Assembly (NCBI GenBank): GCA_963770535.1
Contig: CAVYPZ010000007.1
Span: 744,001-808,000, forward strand
Length of the DNA stretch: 64,000 nucleotides
Source: RYN-230 sp963770535
GTDB lineage: Bacteria; Actinomycetota; Actinomycetes; Streptosporangiales; Streptosporangiaceae
Direction of reading: 5' to 3'
Program-made: the position numbers and the translations under genes
In this document: positions 29,388-38,940 of the stretch, in pieces
Position numbering within the stretch: the stretch's first letter is position 1
Layout: each line of letters starts with the position of its first letter
The notes under the pieces: generated by a model
Databases searched by the model: none
The model's input: the letters and a program-made list of their open reading frames with translations, nothing else
Told to the model about the DNA's origin: nothing

Positions 29388-31166
29388 TCAGGTGCCGCGC
29401 GGGCAGGGGTAGAACACCCGGCCGTCCAGGTCCACGTCGAACTTGACCGCCGCAAAGCTGAGCGGCGGGTCGTACACCGCCCGGCAGAACGCCGCGAACG
29501 CGCGCTTGCCGCCGCACTTCGAACCCGTCTGGCCGGGGTTGCAGACGTAATGATCGGCCCCGTACTCGGCGTCGCCCACCCACTTGCCAGTGGGCTGCGC
29601 CGCCGTCTTGTCCGTGGCGAAGTCGTCCCAGCCGCACGGCGTGCCACCGGACAGCCCGGTGCAGGTGATCCCGTACTGGCTGCTGCCGCGCAGCTGGGCC
29701 GCGGAGCACATGTGGTACGTGTAGCACTCCTCCACCACGGCCCCGTCCGCGTACTGCCGCCCCCACCAGGACAGGTACGGCGAGTTCTTCCACAGCCCCG
29801 TCATCCCGTCGGAGTGGATCAGGTTGAACGCGTAGGCCAGGAAGTTCTGCGCGTCGCCGGGGGTGAGCGCGAACCCGGTGGTGGACGGCGGGTCGAAGCT
29901 GTCGATGTCGTCGAGCTCGACCGCGTCGAACCCCTTGCGGGCACACATGCCGATCCGCTCGCGGAGCATCGGCTTGAGCGCGTCGAGCTGGCGGAAGTCC
30001 ACCCAGCGTTCCTCGGGATAGCCGTAGTACACATTCCCGAGCGTGGCGGCCGGGAAGTACGCGCCGCGCGGCGAGGGGCTGGCGTCCGGGCGGTAGTCCT
30101 CCCAGGCCAGGTCCAGGTAGCAGACGGTCTTCGGATGCGCCAGCGTGCTCGCCTGCCAGTGCGCCGAGATCGTGTGGACCTCGGCGGTCGTGGTGAGGAA
30201 CCCGTCGATGTCGTAGATGTCCACGGCGCGGCGCCCCGTCCGCTCCAGCGGCGTGGTCCGGCCGATCTGCCAGTCCCAGCGCATCGGCTGGGGGTGTCCC
30301 GCCCCTTGGTGCAGAGCCAGGTGCGGCGGGTACCAGCACGGCTGCCCGGCGCGCGGCTGGCAGGCCAGTGGCGCGGGCAGCGGCACGACCTGCCAGCCGA
30401 ACCCGATCCCGGTCGATCCGGCCCGGTTCGCGGTGCGCACGCTCACCTGGTGCGGGCCGGCCGCCAGCTTCCCGGTATAGAACTCATGACTGGCCGGCAT
30501 CGGCCGCCACGAGCCCCGGTCCACCCGGTACTGCTGGACGGGCTTGCCGTCCCCGGCGTTGTAGTGCGGCGCGCTGACCTGGAAGTACTCCTCAGTCGAG
30601 GCGGTACGCCGTTCCGGGGTTCCGTTGCGGAAATAACTAACCGGGCGCTGATGCCGCCGGTACGCGCGGACGGGAACCCCGGCCAGCCGGCTCACCGAGC
30701 GCCGGACGACGCGGAAGGTGAAGTCCCGCGCCTGCGTCTGGACCACCTCGGACGCGGTCTCGGTGACCCGCAGCCGCCGGCCCGTGTCGGCGTGCCCGGC
30801 CCGGTACCGGCGGGCGGCGAACGGGGCCGCGGCCGTGTCCGCCGCGGCCCGGCAGTGGCCCCCGTTCGGCCCGCAGCTCTGCCAGGTGTAGGCGACCTCG
30901 AAGCTGAGCAGCCGGTCGCCGCGCGGCAGCCGGGGCGCATGCCAGGCCAGTCCCGAGGCCGTGACCACGGCCCCGTCCCGGGGCGTCCCGGTGATCTCCA
31001 GCGTGCCGCGGTGGCTGGGCGCCGGGAGCGGTGCGCCCGCGGCCGGCGCCGTCCGGGCGGCCGACGCCGGGACTCCTGCTGCGAGCGGCACGAGCGCGGC
31101 CGCGACGGCGGACGCTGTGACGGCGGCCAGCCGCCGCCCGGGCCCGTGAATCAGACCGAGGCGCAT
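29388..31166 (-). CDS. Secreted GH114-type endo-alpha-1,4-polygalactosaminidase-like protein
   Basis: 592 residues with a Sec signal (AAVTASAVAAALVPLAAGVPASA). The N-terminal half carries two Ig-like or beta-sandwich segments (ITGTPRDGAVVTASGLAWH; VRTANRAGSTG). The C-terminal half, from about residue 310, matches the TIM-barrel GH114/TM1410 family: CYLDLAWEDYRPDA, EERWVDFRQLDALKPMLRER, GFDAVELDDIDSF, GFALTPGDAQNFLAYAFN. Characterised family members cut alpha-1,4-linked galactosamine polymers. Several Cys pairs suggest extracellular disulfides. It sits 43 bases after the GH4 gene on the same strand and faces the sugar importer operon. Confidence 0.82.
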   Translation of the reverse strand: MRLGLIHGPGRRLAAVTASAVAAALVPLAAGVPASAARTAPAAGAPLPAPSHRGTLEITGTPRDGAVVTASGLAWHAPRLPRGDRLLSFEVAYTWQSCGPNGGHCRAAADTAAAPFAARRYRAGHADTGRRLRVTETASEVVQTQARDFTFRVVRRSVSRLAGVPVRAYRRHQRPVSYFRNGTPERRTASTEEYFQVSAPHYNAGDGKPVQQYRVDRGSWRPMPASHEFYTGKLAAGPHQVSVRTANRAGSTGIGFGWQVVPLPAPLACQPRAGQPCWYPPHLALHQGAGHPQPMRWDWQIGRTTPLERTGRRAVDIYDIDGFLTTTAEVHTISAHWQASTLAHPKTVCYLDLAWEDYRPDASPSPRGAYFPAATLGNVYYGYPEERWVDFRQLDALKPMLRERIGMCARKGFDAVELDDIDSFDPPSTTGFALTPGDAQNFLAYAFNLIHSDGMTGLWKNSPYLSWWGRQYADGAVVEECYTYHMCSAAQLRGSSQYGITCTGLSGGTPCGWDDFATDKTAAQPTGKWVGDAEYGADHYVCNPGQTGSKCGGKRAFAAFCRAVYDPPLSFAAVKFDVDLDGRVFYPCPRGT

Positions 31167-31209
31167 GGCCCCTCCTGTGTGTCCAGCCCGGGGACGGCCC
31201 GGGGGCCGG

Positions 31210-32523
31210 TCAGCCTGCGAACGCTGCGGGCAGCAGGTCCCGGTGCGCCGCGAACAGCTCGTCGCACATGGCCACGGTCTGCGCCGTGGTCAGCGTGGCC
31301 GCGGTGTTCGGGTCGAGCAGCGCGGCCTGGTACACGTGGTCACGCGACTCCTCCAGCGCGGCCCGCACGGTCAGCTCGACCACGTTCAGGAAGGTCCGGT
31401 TCAGCGCGGCCAGCTGCGGCGGCAGCGCGCCGACCGGCACCGGCTTGGGGCCGCCCGCCCCGACCACGCAGGGCACCTCGACGCAGCACCCGTCGGGCAG
31501 GCTGGTGATCAGGCCGCCGTTGCGGATGTTCACGTGCAGCTCGCGCTCGGTGCCGGTCTCCAGCGAGTGGATGAACAGCGACGCGAGCTCGCGGGTGGGC
31601 TCAAGATCGAGCGGCGCGTCCGAGGCCAGGGCGTGGCGGAGGGACTCCAGCTCGCGCAGGTTCTCCTCGGACCGCTCCAGGTAGTCGCCGACGAAGATGC
31701 GGAACCGCTCGATCTGGTCGTCGTGGCGCATGAACCACGGCACATACTCGGCGGAGTGCTCGCTGGACTCGGTCGGGAAGTAGCCGAACCGGCGGTAGAT
31801 CTCCACCCGGACCCGCCGCTGCAGCTCAGGGGAGCCGTCGATGACCTCGGCCAGCCGCGGGTACAGCGACTCGCCGTCCTGCTCGAACCGGAGCACGAAC
31901 GCCTGGTGGTTGAACCCCGCGGTCAGGAACCGGACCCGGCCCGGGTCCGCGCCGACCAGGTCGGTGAGGAAGGCCTGGGTGTCCCGGACCGAGTGGCACA
32001 GCCCGAACACCCGGGTGAACGGGGTGCCCTCGTACACCGACCAGGGCAGCATGGCCATCGGGTTGCTGTAGCTGAGCAGGTAGGCGTCCGGGCACACGTC
32101 GTGCATGTCGCGGGCCAGCGCGGTCGTCACCGGAATGGTCCGCAGGCCGCGGAAGATCCCGCCGATGCCCAGGGTGTCGCCGATCGTCTGGCGCACCCCG
32201 TACCGGGCCGGGATGTCGAAGTCGGCCCGGGTCGCATCGTAGCCGCCGACCTGCACCTCGTTGATCACGTAGCGGGCGCCGTCCAGCGCCTCGCGCCGGT
32301 CCCGGGTCGCGCTCACCGTGGCGGCGGCGCCGGTCTGCGCGGAGATCCGCTGGGCCAGCCGCTCGGCATGGGCCAGCCGCTCGGCGCTGATGTCGTACAG
32401 CGAGAGATGCAGCTGGCCGCGGAATTCCGGGTAGGCGCACAGGTCGGTCACCACGTTCCGGGTGAACTCGATACTGCCCGCGCCGACAAAGGTCACTGTG
32501 ATCACAGCTCGGTAGTGTTCCAT
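31210..32523 (-). CDS. GH4 family NAD-dependent glycosidase (alpha-galactosidase-like)
   Basis: 437 residues, cytoplasmic. An NAD-binding start (ITVTFVGAGSIEFTRNVV), YVINEVQVGGYDATRADFDI, LLSYSNPMAM, the metal-ligand Cys in FGLCHSVRDT and NHQAF follow in the order of glycoside hydrolase family 4, which uses NAD and divalent metal in an oxidation-elimination mechanism. The GLCHSV and DTLGIGGIFRGLRTIPV regions resemble the alpha-galactosidase (MelA) branch rather than 6-phospho enzymes. In this locus it could release galactosamine or galactose from imported oligomers, which is inference. It is divergent from the importer operon. Confidence 0.85.
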   Translation of the reverse strand: MEHYRAVITVTFVGAGSIEFTRNVVTDLCAYPEFRGQLHLSLYDISAERLAHAERLAQRISAQTGAAATVSATRDRREALDGARYVINEVQVGGYDATRADFDIPARYGVRQTIGDTLGIGGIFRGLRTIPVTTALARDMHDVCPDAYLLSYSNPMAMLPWSVYEGTPFTRVFGLCHSVRDTQAFLTDLVGADPGRVRFLTAGFNHQAFVLRFEQDGESLYPRLAEVIDGSPELQRRVRVEIYRRFGYFPTESSEHSAEYVPWFMRHDDQIERFRIFVGDYLERSEENLRELESLRHALASDAPLDLEPTRELASLFIHSLETGTERELHVNIRNGGLITSLPDGCCVEVPCVVGAGGPKPVPVGALPPQLAALNRTFLNVVELTVRAALEESRDHVYQAALLDPNTAATLTTAQTVAMCDELFAAHRDLLPAAFAG

Positions 32524-32884
32524 TGCCCCGGTTTGCGCGCAAGAGCGTGCATAAATACTTCCGCAACGAAGACCTCGATCGGCGCCGGGCCCCCGCGCCC
32601 CGGCCCGGGGACCGGGCCGGCCGCCCGTACCAGCCCGTTATATGACCGATATTTGTCCGTTACGTCCGGACTTCCCGGGCCAGGACAGCCGGGACAGGCT
32701 GGCCTGAGGGGCTTGACACCGTCTCGCTGATTGCTCACTATTGCGGGAAACATGACGACTTCATGCATCTTCGGTGCATCCTGGTCTGGCCGCCACGGGG
32801 CCTGCGGGCCGCCGGACCTGGCCGTCGCCGAACGTGAGCACCAATCTGTGGCCGCCATCGGCGCGCCGGAAAGTTGAGGGCAGC
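32524..32884. other. Divergent control region of the amino-sugar locus
   Basis: This gap separates the leftward GH4/GH114 pair from the rightward importer operon. It contains an AT-richer block around 32635-32665 with a GTCCGGAC palindrome at its edge, and a rightward promoter candidate at 32713-32741. It is the natural place for operators of the DeoR regulator encoded downstream. Confidence 0.5.
32713..32741 (+). promoter_or_regulatory. Sigma-70-type promoter candidate for the sugar importer operon
   Basis: TTGACA at 32713-32718 matches the -35 consensus exactly. CACTAT at 32736-32741 is a partial -10 match with 17-base spacing. It would place the transcript start about 135 bases before the binding-protein ATG. 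Confidence 0.45.
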
Positions 32885-34189
32885 ATGGTGAGACACCGGC
32901 TGCGTGTCACCCTGGCGGCCCCGGTCGCCGCCGTCGCGGCGCTCAGCCTCGGGCTGGCCGCGTGCGGGACCGACAGCAACAGCGGCGGAGGCGGTGGCAG
33001 CACCACCATCTCGATCTGGGAAGGCTGGACCGGCGCCGAGGCCAAGACCTTCGCGCACGACGTGACCGAGTACCAGAACCAGAACCCGGGCGTGAAGATC
33101 AGCAGCCTGTACGTCAACAACGACGACACGCTGCAGAAGGTGCTGACCGCGGTCCGCGGCGGCAGCCCGCCGGACATCGCCTACCTCTACGGGTCGTGGG
33201 CGCCGAACGTGGCGCAGATCCCGCAGGTGGTGAACCTGACCAAGGTGGTCCAGCGCCCCGGGGTCAACTGGAACGACTTCTGGGTCGGCGAGCGGGACGT
33301 GGCCACGGTCAAGGGCAAGGTGATCGGCGTCCCGGCCCTGGTCGACAACCTGGCCGTGGTCTACAACAAGACGCTGTTCGCCAAGGCCCACCTCCCGCTG
33401 CCGGGCCCGGACTGGACCTGGTCGCAGTTCCAGGCCGACGCGAAGAAGCTGACCGACCCGGCCGCCAAGCAGTTCGGCACCGCGTACGTGACCCCGGGCT
33501 CCGAGGACACCGTGTGGCACTGGGAGGCACTGCTCTGGGAGGCCGACGGCCAGATCCTGACCGCCGACAACAAGAAGGCCGCGTTCGACTCGCCCGCCGG
33601 GCTGAAGTCGCTGACTACCCTGCAGAAAATGGCCGTCACCGACAAGTCCATGTACCTCGACCCGACCGACTCCGCGTACGCCAACCTGTTCAACTCGGGC
33701 AAGATCGGGATGCTGGTCACCGGGCCCTGGGACCTGTCCGCGTTCCCCAACGTGCACTACGGCGTCCAGGTCATGCCGGCCTACCCAGGCGCAGCCGCCG
33801 GTCACCAGACCATTTCCGGGCCGGACAACTGGGTCGTGTTCAACAACGGGGCCACCCGGGTGTCCGCGGCGGAGAAGTTCCTCCTCTGGCTGACCGCGCC
33901 CGCCCAGGTGAAGTACTGGTCGCTGCACACCGGGGACCTGCCGACCAGGCAGTCGGTGGGCAACGCGGCGGGCTTCAGCCAGCAGATGGACTCCACGCTG
34001 CCCGGGGTGAGCGCGTTCGTGGCCAACCTGGCTAACGTCAAGCAGTCCCGGCCGCAGATCCCGCAGTACCCGAAGATCTCCCAGGTCCTCGGCAACATGA
34101 TCGTGTCCGTGCTGCTCGGCAAGAGCCAGCCCCAGGCGGCGCTGAGCTCCGCGGCGCAGCAGGTCAACCAGATCCTGGCCGCCGGCTGA
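32885..34189 (+). CDS. CUT1-family sugar ABC transporter substrate-binding lipoprotein
   Basis: 434 residues starting at ATG 32885 with GAGGG five bases upstream. It has a lipoprotein signal ending LGLAAC, then a Ser/Gly linker and a family 1 solute-binding fold (ISIWEGWTGAEAKTF, PDIAYLYGSWAPNVAQIP, VIGVPALVDNLAVVYNKTLF, GKIGMLVTGPWDLSAF). It would capture an oligosaccharide at the cell surface for the two permeases that follow. No transporter ATPase is encoded nearby, as is usual for actinomycete CUT1 systems that share MsiK. Its frame is unbroken. Confidence 0.9.
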   Translation: MVRHRLRVTLAAPVAAVAALSLGLAACGTDSNSGGGGGSTTISIWEGWTGAEAKTFAHDVTEYQNQNPGVKISSLYVNNDDTLQKVLTAVRGGSPPDIAYLYGSWAPNVAQIPQVVNLTKVVQRPGVNWNDFWVGERDVATVKGKVIGVPALVDNLAVVYNKTLFAKAHLPLPGPDWTWSQFQADAKKLTDPAAKQFGTAYVTPGSEDTVWHWEALLWEADGQILTADNKKAAFDSPAGLKSLTTLQKMAVTDKSMYLDPTDSAYANLFNSGKIGMLVTGPWDLSAFPNVHYGVQVMPAYPGAAAGHQTISGPDNWVVFNNGATRVSAAEKFLLWLTAPAQVKYWSLHTGDLPTRQSVGNAAGFSQQMDSTLPGVSAFVANLANVKQSRPQIPQYPKISQVLGNMIVSVLLGKSQPQAALSSAAQQVNQILAAG

Positions 34190-34190
34190 C

Positions 34191-35159
34191 GTGGCGGCTT
34201 CCGGAATCATCCTCCGCCGGAGGCGTCCAGGGCCAGGCCGGCCCGGGCGTCCCGGCGGGGCCCGGGCGGCCGGCCGACGGGTGACGGCGTCCGAGCAGTT
34301 CGCCGGGCTGGGCGTTCGTCACCCCCGGGGTCGCGATCATCCTGCTGTTCGGCGCGGTGCCGATCGTCTGGTCGGCGATCATGTCGTTCCAGCAGAACAA
34401 CCTGCTCACGTCCAGCACGCCGTTCGTGGGGCTGAAGAACTACCGGCAGATGGTGCACGACCCGATCGTCGGGCAGGCCATCCAGCACACGCTGATCTAC
34501 ACCGCGCTGTTCGTGCCCGGGACGATGATCGTCGGGCTGTTCCTGGCCGTGGCCATGAACCGGAAGATCCGCTTCATCACCTTCTACCGGACCGCCGCCT
34601 ACGCGACGATGGCCATCTCCACGATCAGCGAGGCGATCGTCTTCATCTGGCTGTTCGACCCCTCCTACGGGGTGGTCAACTACTTCCTCAGCCTGGTCGG
34701 CGTCCCGCAGCAGCAGTTCCTGAACTCGCCGTCCCAGGCCCTGTACGTGATCGTGATCATGACGATCTGGGGCTGGACCGGGTTCTCGGTCGTCATCTAC
34801 CTGGCCGCGCTGCAGGGGGTCCCGGCGGCCCTGCTGGAGGCGGCCTCGATCGACGGGTGCACGGCCGTGGCGGACGGTTCCGCCGGGTGACCCTGCCGCT
34901 GCTCAGCCCGGCGTCGCTGTTCCTCGCCGTGTGGCTCACGATCAACGCGCTGCAGTTGTTCGACGAGGTCTACCTGAGCACCCAGGGCGGCCCGCTCAAC
35001 GCCACCACGGTCCTCGTCTACTACCTGTACCAGCAGGCCTTCGTGGACTTCAACTTCGGCTACGCCTCGGCCATCGCCTATTTCCTGTTCCTCATCATCC
35101 TGGTGGTCACCGCGATCCAGTTCCGGGTCGGCCGGCGATTCACCCATTACCGCTCATGA
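34191..35159 (+). CDS. Sugar ABC transporter permease, first subunit (two cancelling frameshifts)
   Basis: A MalF/UgpA-type permease of about 320 residues. The middle frame gives WAFVTPGVAIILLFGAVPIV, NYRQMVHDPIVGQAIQHTLI, YRTAAYATMAISTISEAIVF and YLAALQGVPAALLEAASIDG, the start of the EAA loop. The loop then continues in the first frame as RFRRVTLPLLSPASLFLAVW to a normal end. Shifts lie near 34305 and near 34865. The first codon is GTG, two bases after the binding-protein stop. It overlaps the second permease as ATGA. Confidence 0.8.
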   Translation: MAASGIILRRRRPGPGRPGRPGGARAAGRRVTASEQFAGLGVRHPRGRDHPAVRRGADRLVGDHVVPAEQPAHVQHAVRGAEELPADGARPDRRAGHPAHADLHRAVRARDDDRRAVPGRGHEPEDPLHHLLPDRRLRDDGHLHDQRGDRLHLAVRPLLRGGQLLPQPGRRPAAAVPELAVPGPVRDRDHDDLGLDRVLGRHLPGRAAGGPGGPAGGGLDRRVHGRGGRFRRVTLPLLSPASLFLAVWLTINALQLFDEVYLSTQGGPLNATTVLVYYLYQQAFVDFNFGYASAIAYFLFLIILVVTAIQFRVGRRFTHYRS

Positions 35160-36073
35160 CCGCGACCTCGGCTCCCGCGCGCGGCGGGGTCTCGTCTTCC
35201 GCCGGCGGCGGCGCCCCCCCGCCCGCCGCCGGCGGAGGCTGCCGTTCAGCCCGTGGCACCTGGTCCTGCTCCCGGCCACGCTGGTGCTGATCTTCCCGTT
35301 CTACTGGCTGGTGGTCACCTCGCTGGAGACCACCTCCGAGGCGCTGCACTTCCCGCCGGTGCTCATCCCGCACGTGCTGCGGTTCGCCAACTACACGGAC
35401 GCGCTGAACAGCGCGCCGTTCGGCCGGTTCTTCGTCAACAGCGCCGTGGTCGCGGTGCTCACGGTGGCGTTCAACCTGGTGCTGTGCTCGCTGGCCGGGT
35501 ACGCGTTCGCCCGGTTCCGCTTCCTCGGCCGCGCTGCCCTGTTCGTGGTGATCATGGCCACGCTCATGGTGCCGTTCCAGGTCACGATGATCCCGCAGTT
35601 CATCATCACCAAGTGGCTGGGCGTGCACGTGCTGGCCGCGGTGGGGATCAACCACATCGGCGCGCTCATCCTGCCCAACGCCGCGACCGCGTTCGGCATC
35701 TTCTTCCTGCGCCAGTTCTTCCGGACCCTGCCCGCTGGAGTACGAGGAGTCAGCCCGGGTGGACGGGGCCAGCCGGCTCAAGATCCTGATCCGGATCGTG
35801 CTGCCGCTGGCCACCCCGGCGCTGGCCACGCTGGCCGCGCTGACGTTCCTGGATTCCTGGAACAACTTCCTGTGGCCGCTGATCGCGATCACGTCCACGA
35901 ACCAGATGACGCTGCCGCTGGGCCTGGCCACGTTCCAGGGCGCGCATTCGACCGAGTGGACCCTGCTGATGGCGGCCAACGTGATGAGCCTGGTGCCGAT
36001 GCTGGTCATCTTCTTCCTGGCCCAGCGGTACTTCATCCGGTCCGTGGCCTCGACCGGCCTGGCCGGGACCTGA
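35156..36073 (+). CDS. Sugar ABC transporter permease, second subunit (two frameshifts)
   Basis: A MalG-type permease of about 305 residues. A Ser/Gly/Pro-rich N-terminus crosses a C7 run near 35216, where the frame is lost. The body reads LLPATLVLIFPFYWLVVTSL, NSAVVAVLTVAFNLVLCSLAGYAFARF, MVPFQVTMIPQFI. After a second shift near 35737 the EAA loop reads LEYEESARVDGASRLKILIR, followed by ending helices through LVIFFLAQRYFIRS. It should pair with the previous permease. Confidence 0.8.
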
Positions 36074-36127
36074 ACGACCACCCGAGCGGAACCCAGATGG
36101 CAGAACCCCAGAAAAGAGGAAGCAAGC

Positions 36128-37063
36128 ATGGGCGAGGAAACCCCCGTGGTTGATGAGCCCGCGATGACGCAGGAGGTGGCCGCCGGAGGCCGCACGGAGC
36201 AGGAGGTCGCCTCCCAGCCGGCCTGCTGGCGCCGGGCGGGCCAGCTGGCCGCGGACGTCGCGGGTATCCTGCCAGCCCGCGGGGAACGGGTCGCGGTGGC
36301 GGGCTGCGGAACCTCCTGGTTCATGGCCCAGTCCTACGCGGCAGCCCGCGAGGCGTCCGGTCACGGGGAGACCGACGCGTTCGCCGCGTCCGAGATGCCG
36401 CCGGGCCGGGCCTACGACCGGGTGCTCGTGCTGTCCCGCTCCGGGACCACCACGGAGATAGTCCAGCTGCTGGAACGGCTGCGCGGCACCGCGCCCACGG
36501 TCGCGATCACCGCCGTGCCCGGGACCCCGGTGGCGCAGGCCGCCGGCGCGGTCATCGACCTGGGGTTCGCGGACGAGGAATCCGTGGTGCAGACCCGGTT
36601 CGCCACCACCGAGCTGGTCCTGCTGCGCGCGAACCTGGGGGCCGATCCCGGCCCGGCCGCCGACGCGGCGGAGCGGGTGCTGGCCGCGCCCCTCCCGGCG
36701 GAGATGCTGGCCGCCCGCCAGTTCACGTTCCTCGGCACCGGGTGGACCTACGGCCTGGCCAATGAGGCCGCGCTCAAGCTGCGCGAGGCGGCCGGCATGT
36801 GGACCGAGGCGTACCCGGCCATGGAGTACCGGCACGGCCCGGTCGCGGTGACCGGCGAGGGCAGCATCGTGTGGGCGTTCGGCGCCCCGCCGGACGGGCT
36901 CGACGCCGAGGTCGCCGCGGCCGGCGGCACGGCCTGGTTCAGCGGCGAGGACCCGCTGGCCGAGCTGGTCCGGGTGCAGCGGGTGGCCGTGGCGCTGGCC
37001 CGCGCCCGCGGGCTCGACCCGGACCGGCCGCGCAACCTGGCCCGCTCGGTCATCCTCAGCTGA
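36128..37063 (+). CDS. SIS-domain sugar isomerase/deaminase, AgaS-like
   Basis: 311 residues with tandem SIS domains: VAVAGCGTSWFMAQSYAAA, VLVLSRSGTTTEIVQLLERL, FLGTGWTYGLANEAALKLREAAG and YPAMEYRHGPVAVTG. The VASQPACW start matches AgaS/GlmS-type proteins without an amidotransferase domain. Known AgaS converts galactosamine-6-phosphate to tagatose-6-phosphate and ammonia. Neighbouring kinase and aldolase genes support that reaction here, though FrlB-type deglycase or glucosamine-6-phosphate deaminase activity is possible. AGAGGAAG precedes the ATG. The frame is intact. Confidence 0.78.
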   Translation: MGEETPVVDEPAMTQEVAAGGRTEQEVASQPACWRRAGQLAADVAGILPARGERVAVAGCGTSWFMAQSYAAAREASGHGETDAFAASEMPPGRAYDRVLVLSRSGTTTEIVQLLERLRGTAPTVAITAVPGTPVAQAAGAVIDLGFADEESVVQTRFATTELVLLRANLGADPGPAADAAERVLAAPLPAEMLAARQFTFLGTGWTYGLANEAALKLREAAGMWTEAYPAMEYRHGPVAVTGEGSIVWAFGAPPDGLDAEVAAAGGTAWFSGEDPLAELVRVQRVAVALARARGLDPDRPRNLARSVILS

Positions 37064-37075
37064 CAGGCGGTTCAC

Positions 37076-38078
37076 GTGATCGGAGTCGTCTGCCTGAACC
37101 CCGCCCTGGACGTGACCCACCACGTCCCGGCCGTCGACTGGTCCGGGGTGAACCGGCCTGCGGCGGTGCACGCGCGGCCCGGCGGCAAGGGGCTGAACGT
37201 GGCCCGCACGCTGCACGCGCTCGGCGCCGAGGTGCTCGTCATGGGCCTGATCGGCGGGACCACGGGTGAGTCGGTGACGGCGGAGCTCGCCGCCCTGGCC
37301 GTGCCCGCGGCCTTCACCTGGGTGCGGGGCGAGACGCGGCGGACGTTCACGGTGGTGGACGGCCGGACCGGGCAGGCGGCCCTGTTCAACGAGCCCGGCC
37401 CGCTGATCACCGAGGACGGGTACGCGGAGTTCCGGATCCGGTACGCGTCCGCCCTCGGCGGGTGCGCGGCCGTCGTGCTGTCCGGGAGCCTGCCGCCGGG
37501 GCTGCCGCCCGGCAGCTACGCCGAGCTCATCGCGATGGCGTCCGCCTCCGGGGTGCCGGTGCTGCTGGACGCGCACGGGGAGGCGCTGGGCCTGGGTGCG
37601 GCGGCCGGCCCCGCCATCGTCAAGCCGAACCTCGCCGAGCTGGAGACGTTCGCCGGCCGGCCACTATCGCGGGCGGCCGACCCCGGCGGGCGGGCGGTGG
37701 TGGCAGCCGCCGGGGAGCTCAGGGCGGCCGGTGCCCAGGCGGTCGTGGTGTCGCTGGGCGCGCGACGGGCTGCTCGCCGACACCGGCGACGGCCGCTGGC
37801 GGGCCGTCCCCCCGGCGGTGGTGGCCGGGAACGCGACCGGGGCCGGGGACGCCGCGGCCGCGGGGCTGGCGCACGGCCTGGCCGAGGGTTATCCGTGGGA
37901 AGAGCGGCTGCGGCACGCGGTCGCGCTCGGCACGGCCGTGGCCATGGCCCCGGTGGCCGGGGAGTTCAGCCCGGCGGACTACGCGTCCGTGCGGGCCGGG
38001 GTGACGGTGACCCGCGTGGCGGACTCCCTGGGCCCGGTCTCCGGCGAGGCGGGCGCGGCCCGCGAGGAGGCCTGCTGA
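37076..38078 (+). CDS. PfkB-family hexose-phosphate kinase, LacC/tagatose-6-phosphate-kinase-like (one frameshift)
   Basis: About 333 residues. The opening IGVVCLNPALDVTHHVP and RPGGKGLNVARTLHALGAEV are typical of 1-phosphofructokinase/tagatose-6-phosphate kinase. SGSLPPGLPPGSYAELI follows. An extra base near 37763 breaks the frame; the continuation contains the anion-hole and catalytic Asp motif NATGAGDAAAAG. The likely reaction is ATP-dependent phosphorylation of tagatose-6-phosphate to the 1,6-bisphosphate. The GTG start has AGGCGG upstream. The stop overlaps the aldolase ATG by one base. Confidence 0.8.
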
Positions 38079-38940
38079 TGCCCGCCGCCGGGATGGGCGA
38101 GATCATCGGCGCCGGCCCAGGCCGCCGGCCGGGGCGTCGGCGCGTTCAACGTGATCGGCATCGAGCACGCCGAGGCGATCGTGGCCGGGGCCGAGGCGGC
38201 CGCCTCGCCCGTGGTCCTCCAGATCAGCGAGAACTGCGTCGCCTACCACGGCGCGCTGGAGCCGATCGCGCGGGCCTGCCTGTCGGTCGCGGGCCTGGCG
38301 GCCGTGCCGGTCGCCGTGCACCTGGACCACGCCACCCGGGAGGACCTGGTGCAGGCCGCGGCCGGGCTGGGCCTGCGGTCGGTCATGTACGACGCGTCCG
38401 CCCTGCCCTACGGGCAGCAATGTCGAGGCCACCGCGGACCTGACCCGCTGGTGCCACGACCGCGGCCTGTGGGTCGAGGCCGAGCTCGGCGAGATTGGCG
38501 GCAAGAACGGCGTGCATTCGCCGCTGGCCCGCACCCGGCCCGGCGAGGCGGCCGCTTATGTCGCGGCGACCGGGGTGGATGCGCTGGCGGTCGCGGTCGG
38601 CAGCTCGCACGCGATGCTGACCCGGGACGCGGCCCTGGACCTGGGGCTCATCGCGGAGATCCATGACGCGGTCAGCGTGCCGCTGGTGCTGCACGGCTCG
38701 TCCGGGGTTCCCGACGCCGGCCTGGCCGCGGCGGTCCGCGCGGGAATGACGAAAATCAACGTGGCGACCCAGCTGAACAAGGCCTTCACCGCCGCGGTCC
38801 GTACCAGCCTGAATGGCGACGCGGGAATGGTCGATCCCAGGAAGTACGGGTCGGCGGGGCGCGATGCGGTCGCGGCAGAGGTAACCCGCCTGCTCCACGT
38901 GATCGGAGGCGCCGATGACCCGGTACCGGCGGTGGAATGA
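38078..38940 (+). CDS. Class II ketose-1,6-bisphosphate aldolase, GatY/KbaY-like (two frameshifts)
   Basis: About 287 residues once extra bases near 38113 and 38411 are removed. Visible family motifs are GVGAFNVIGIEHAEAIV, VAVHLDHAT (zinc His and catalytic Asp), SVMYDASALPYGSNVEAT, VEAELGEIGGKNG, LVLHGSSGVPD (zinc His) and KINVATQLN. The length and pattern fit zinc-dependent fructose or tagatose bisphosphate aldolase. Next to AgaS-like and LacC-like genes, tagatose-1,6-bisphosphate is the expected substrate, giving DHAP and glyceraldehyde-3-phosphate. The start overlaps the kinase stop (TGATG). The DeoR gene begins 26 bases before its end. Confidence 0.82.

Noticed and set aside
29550..31508. 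652-codon plus-strand frame opposite the GH114 gene
   Set aside because: Antisense to a secreted enzyme with clear motifs; its own composition is Arg/Pro/Val-rich without domains.
35740..37576. 608-codon minus-strand frame in the sugar operon
   Set aside because: His/Gly/Arg-rich antisense of the permease, SIS and kinase genes.
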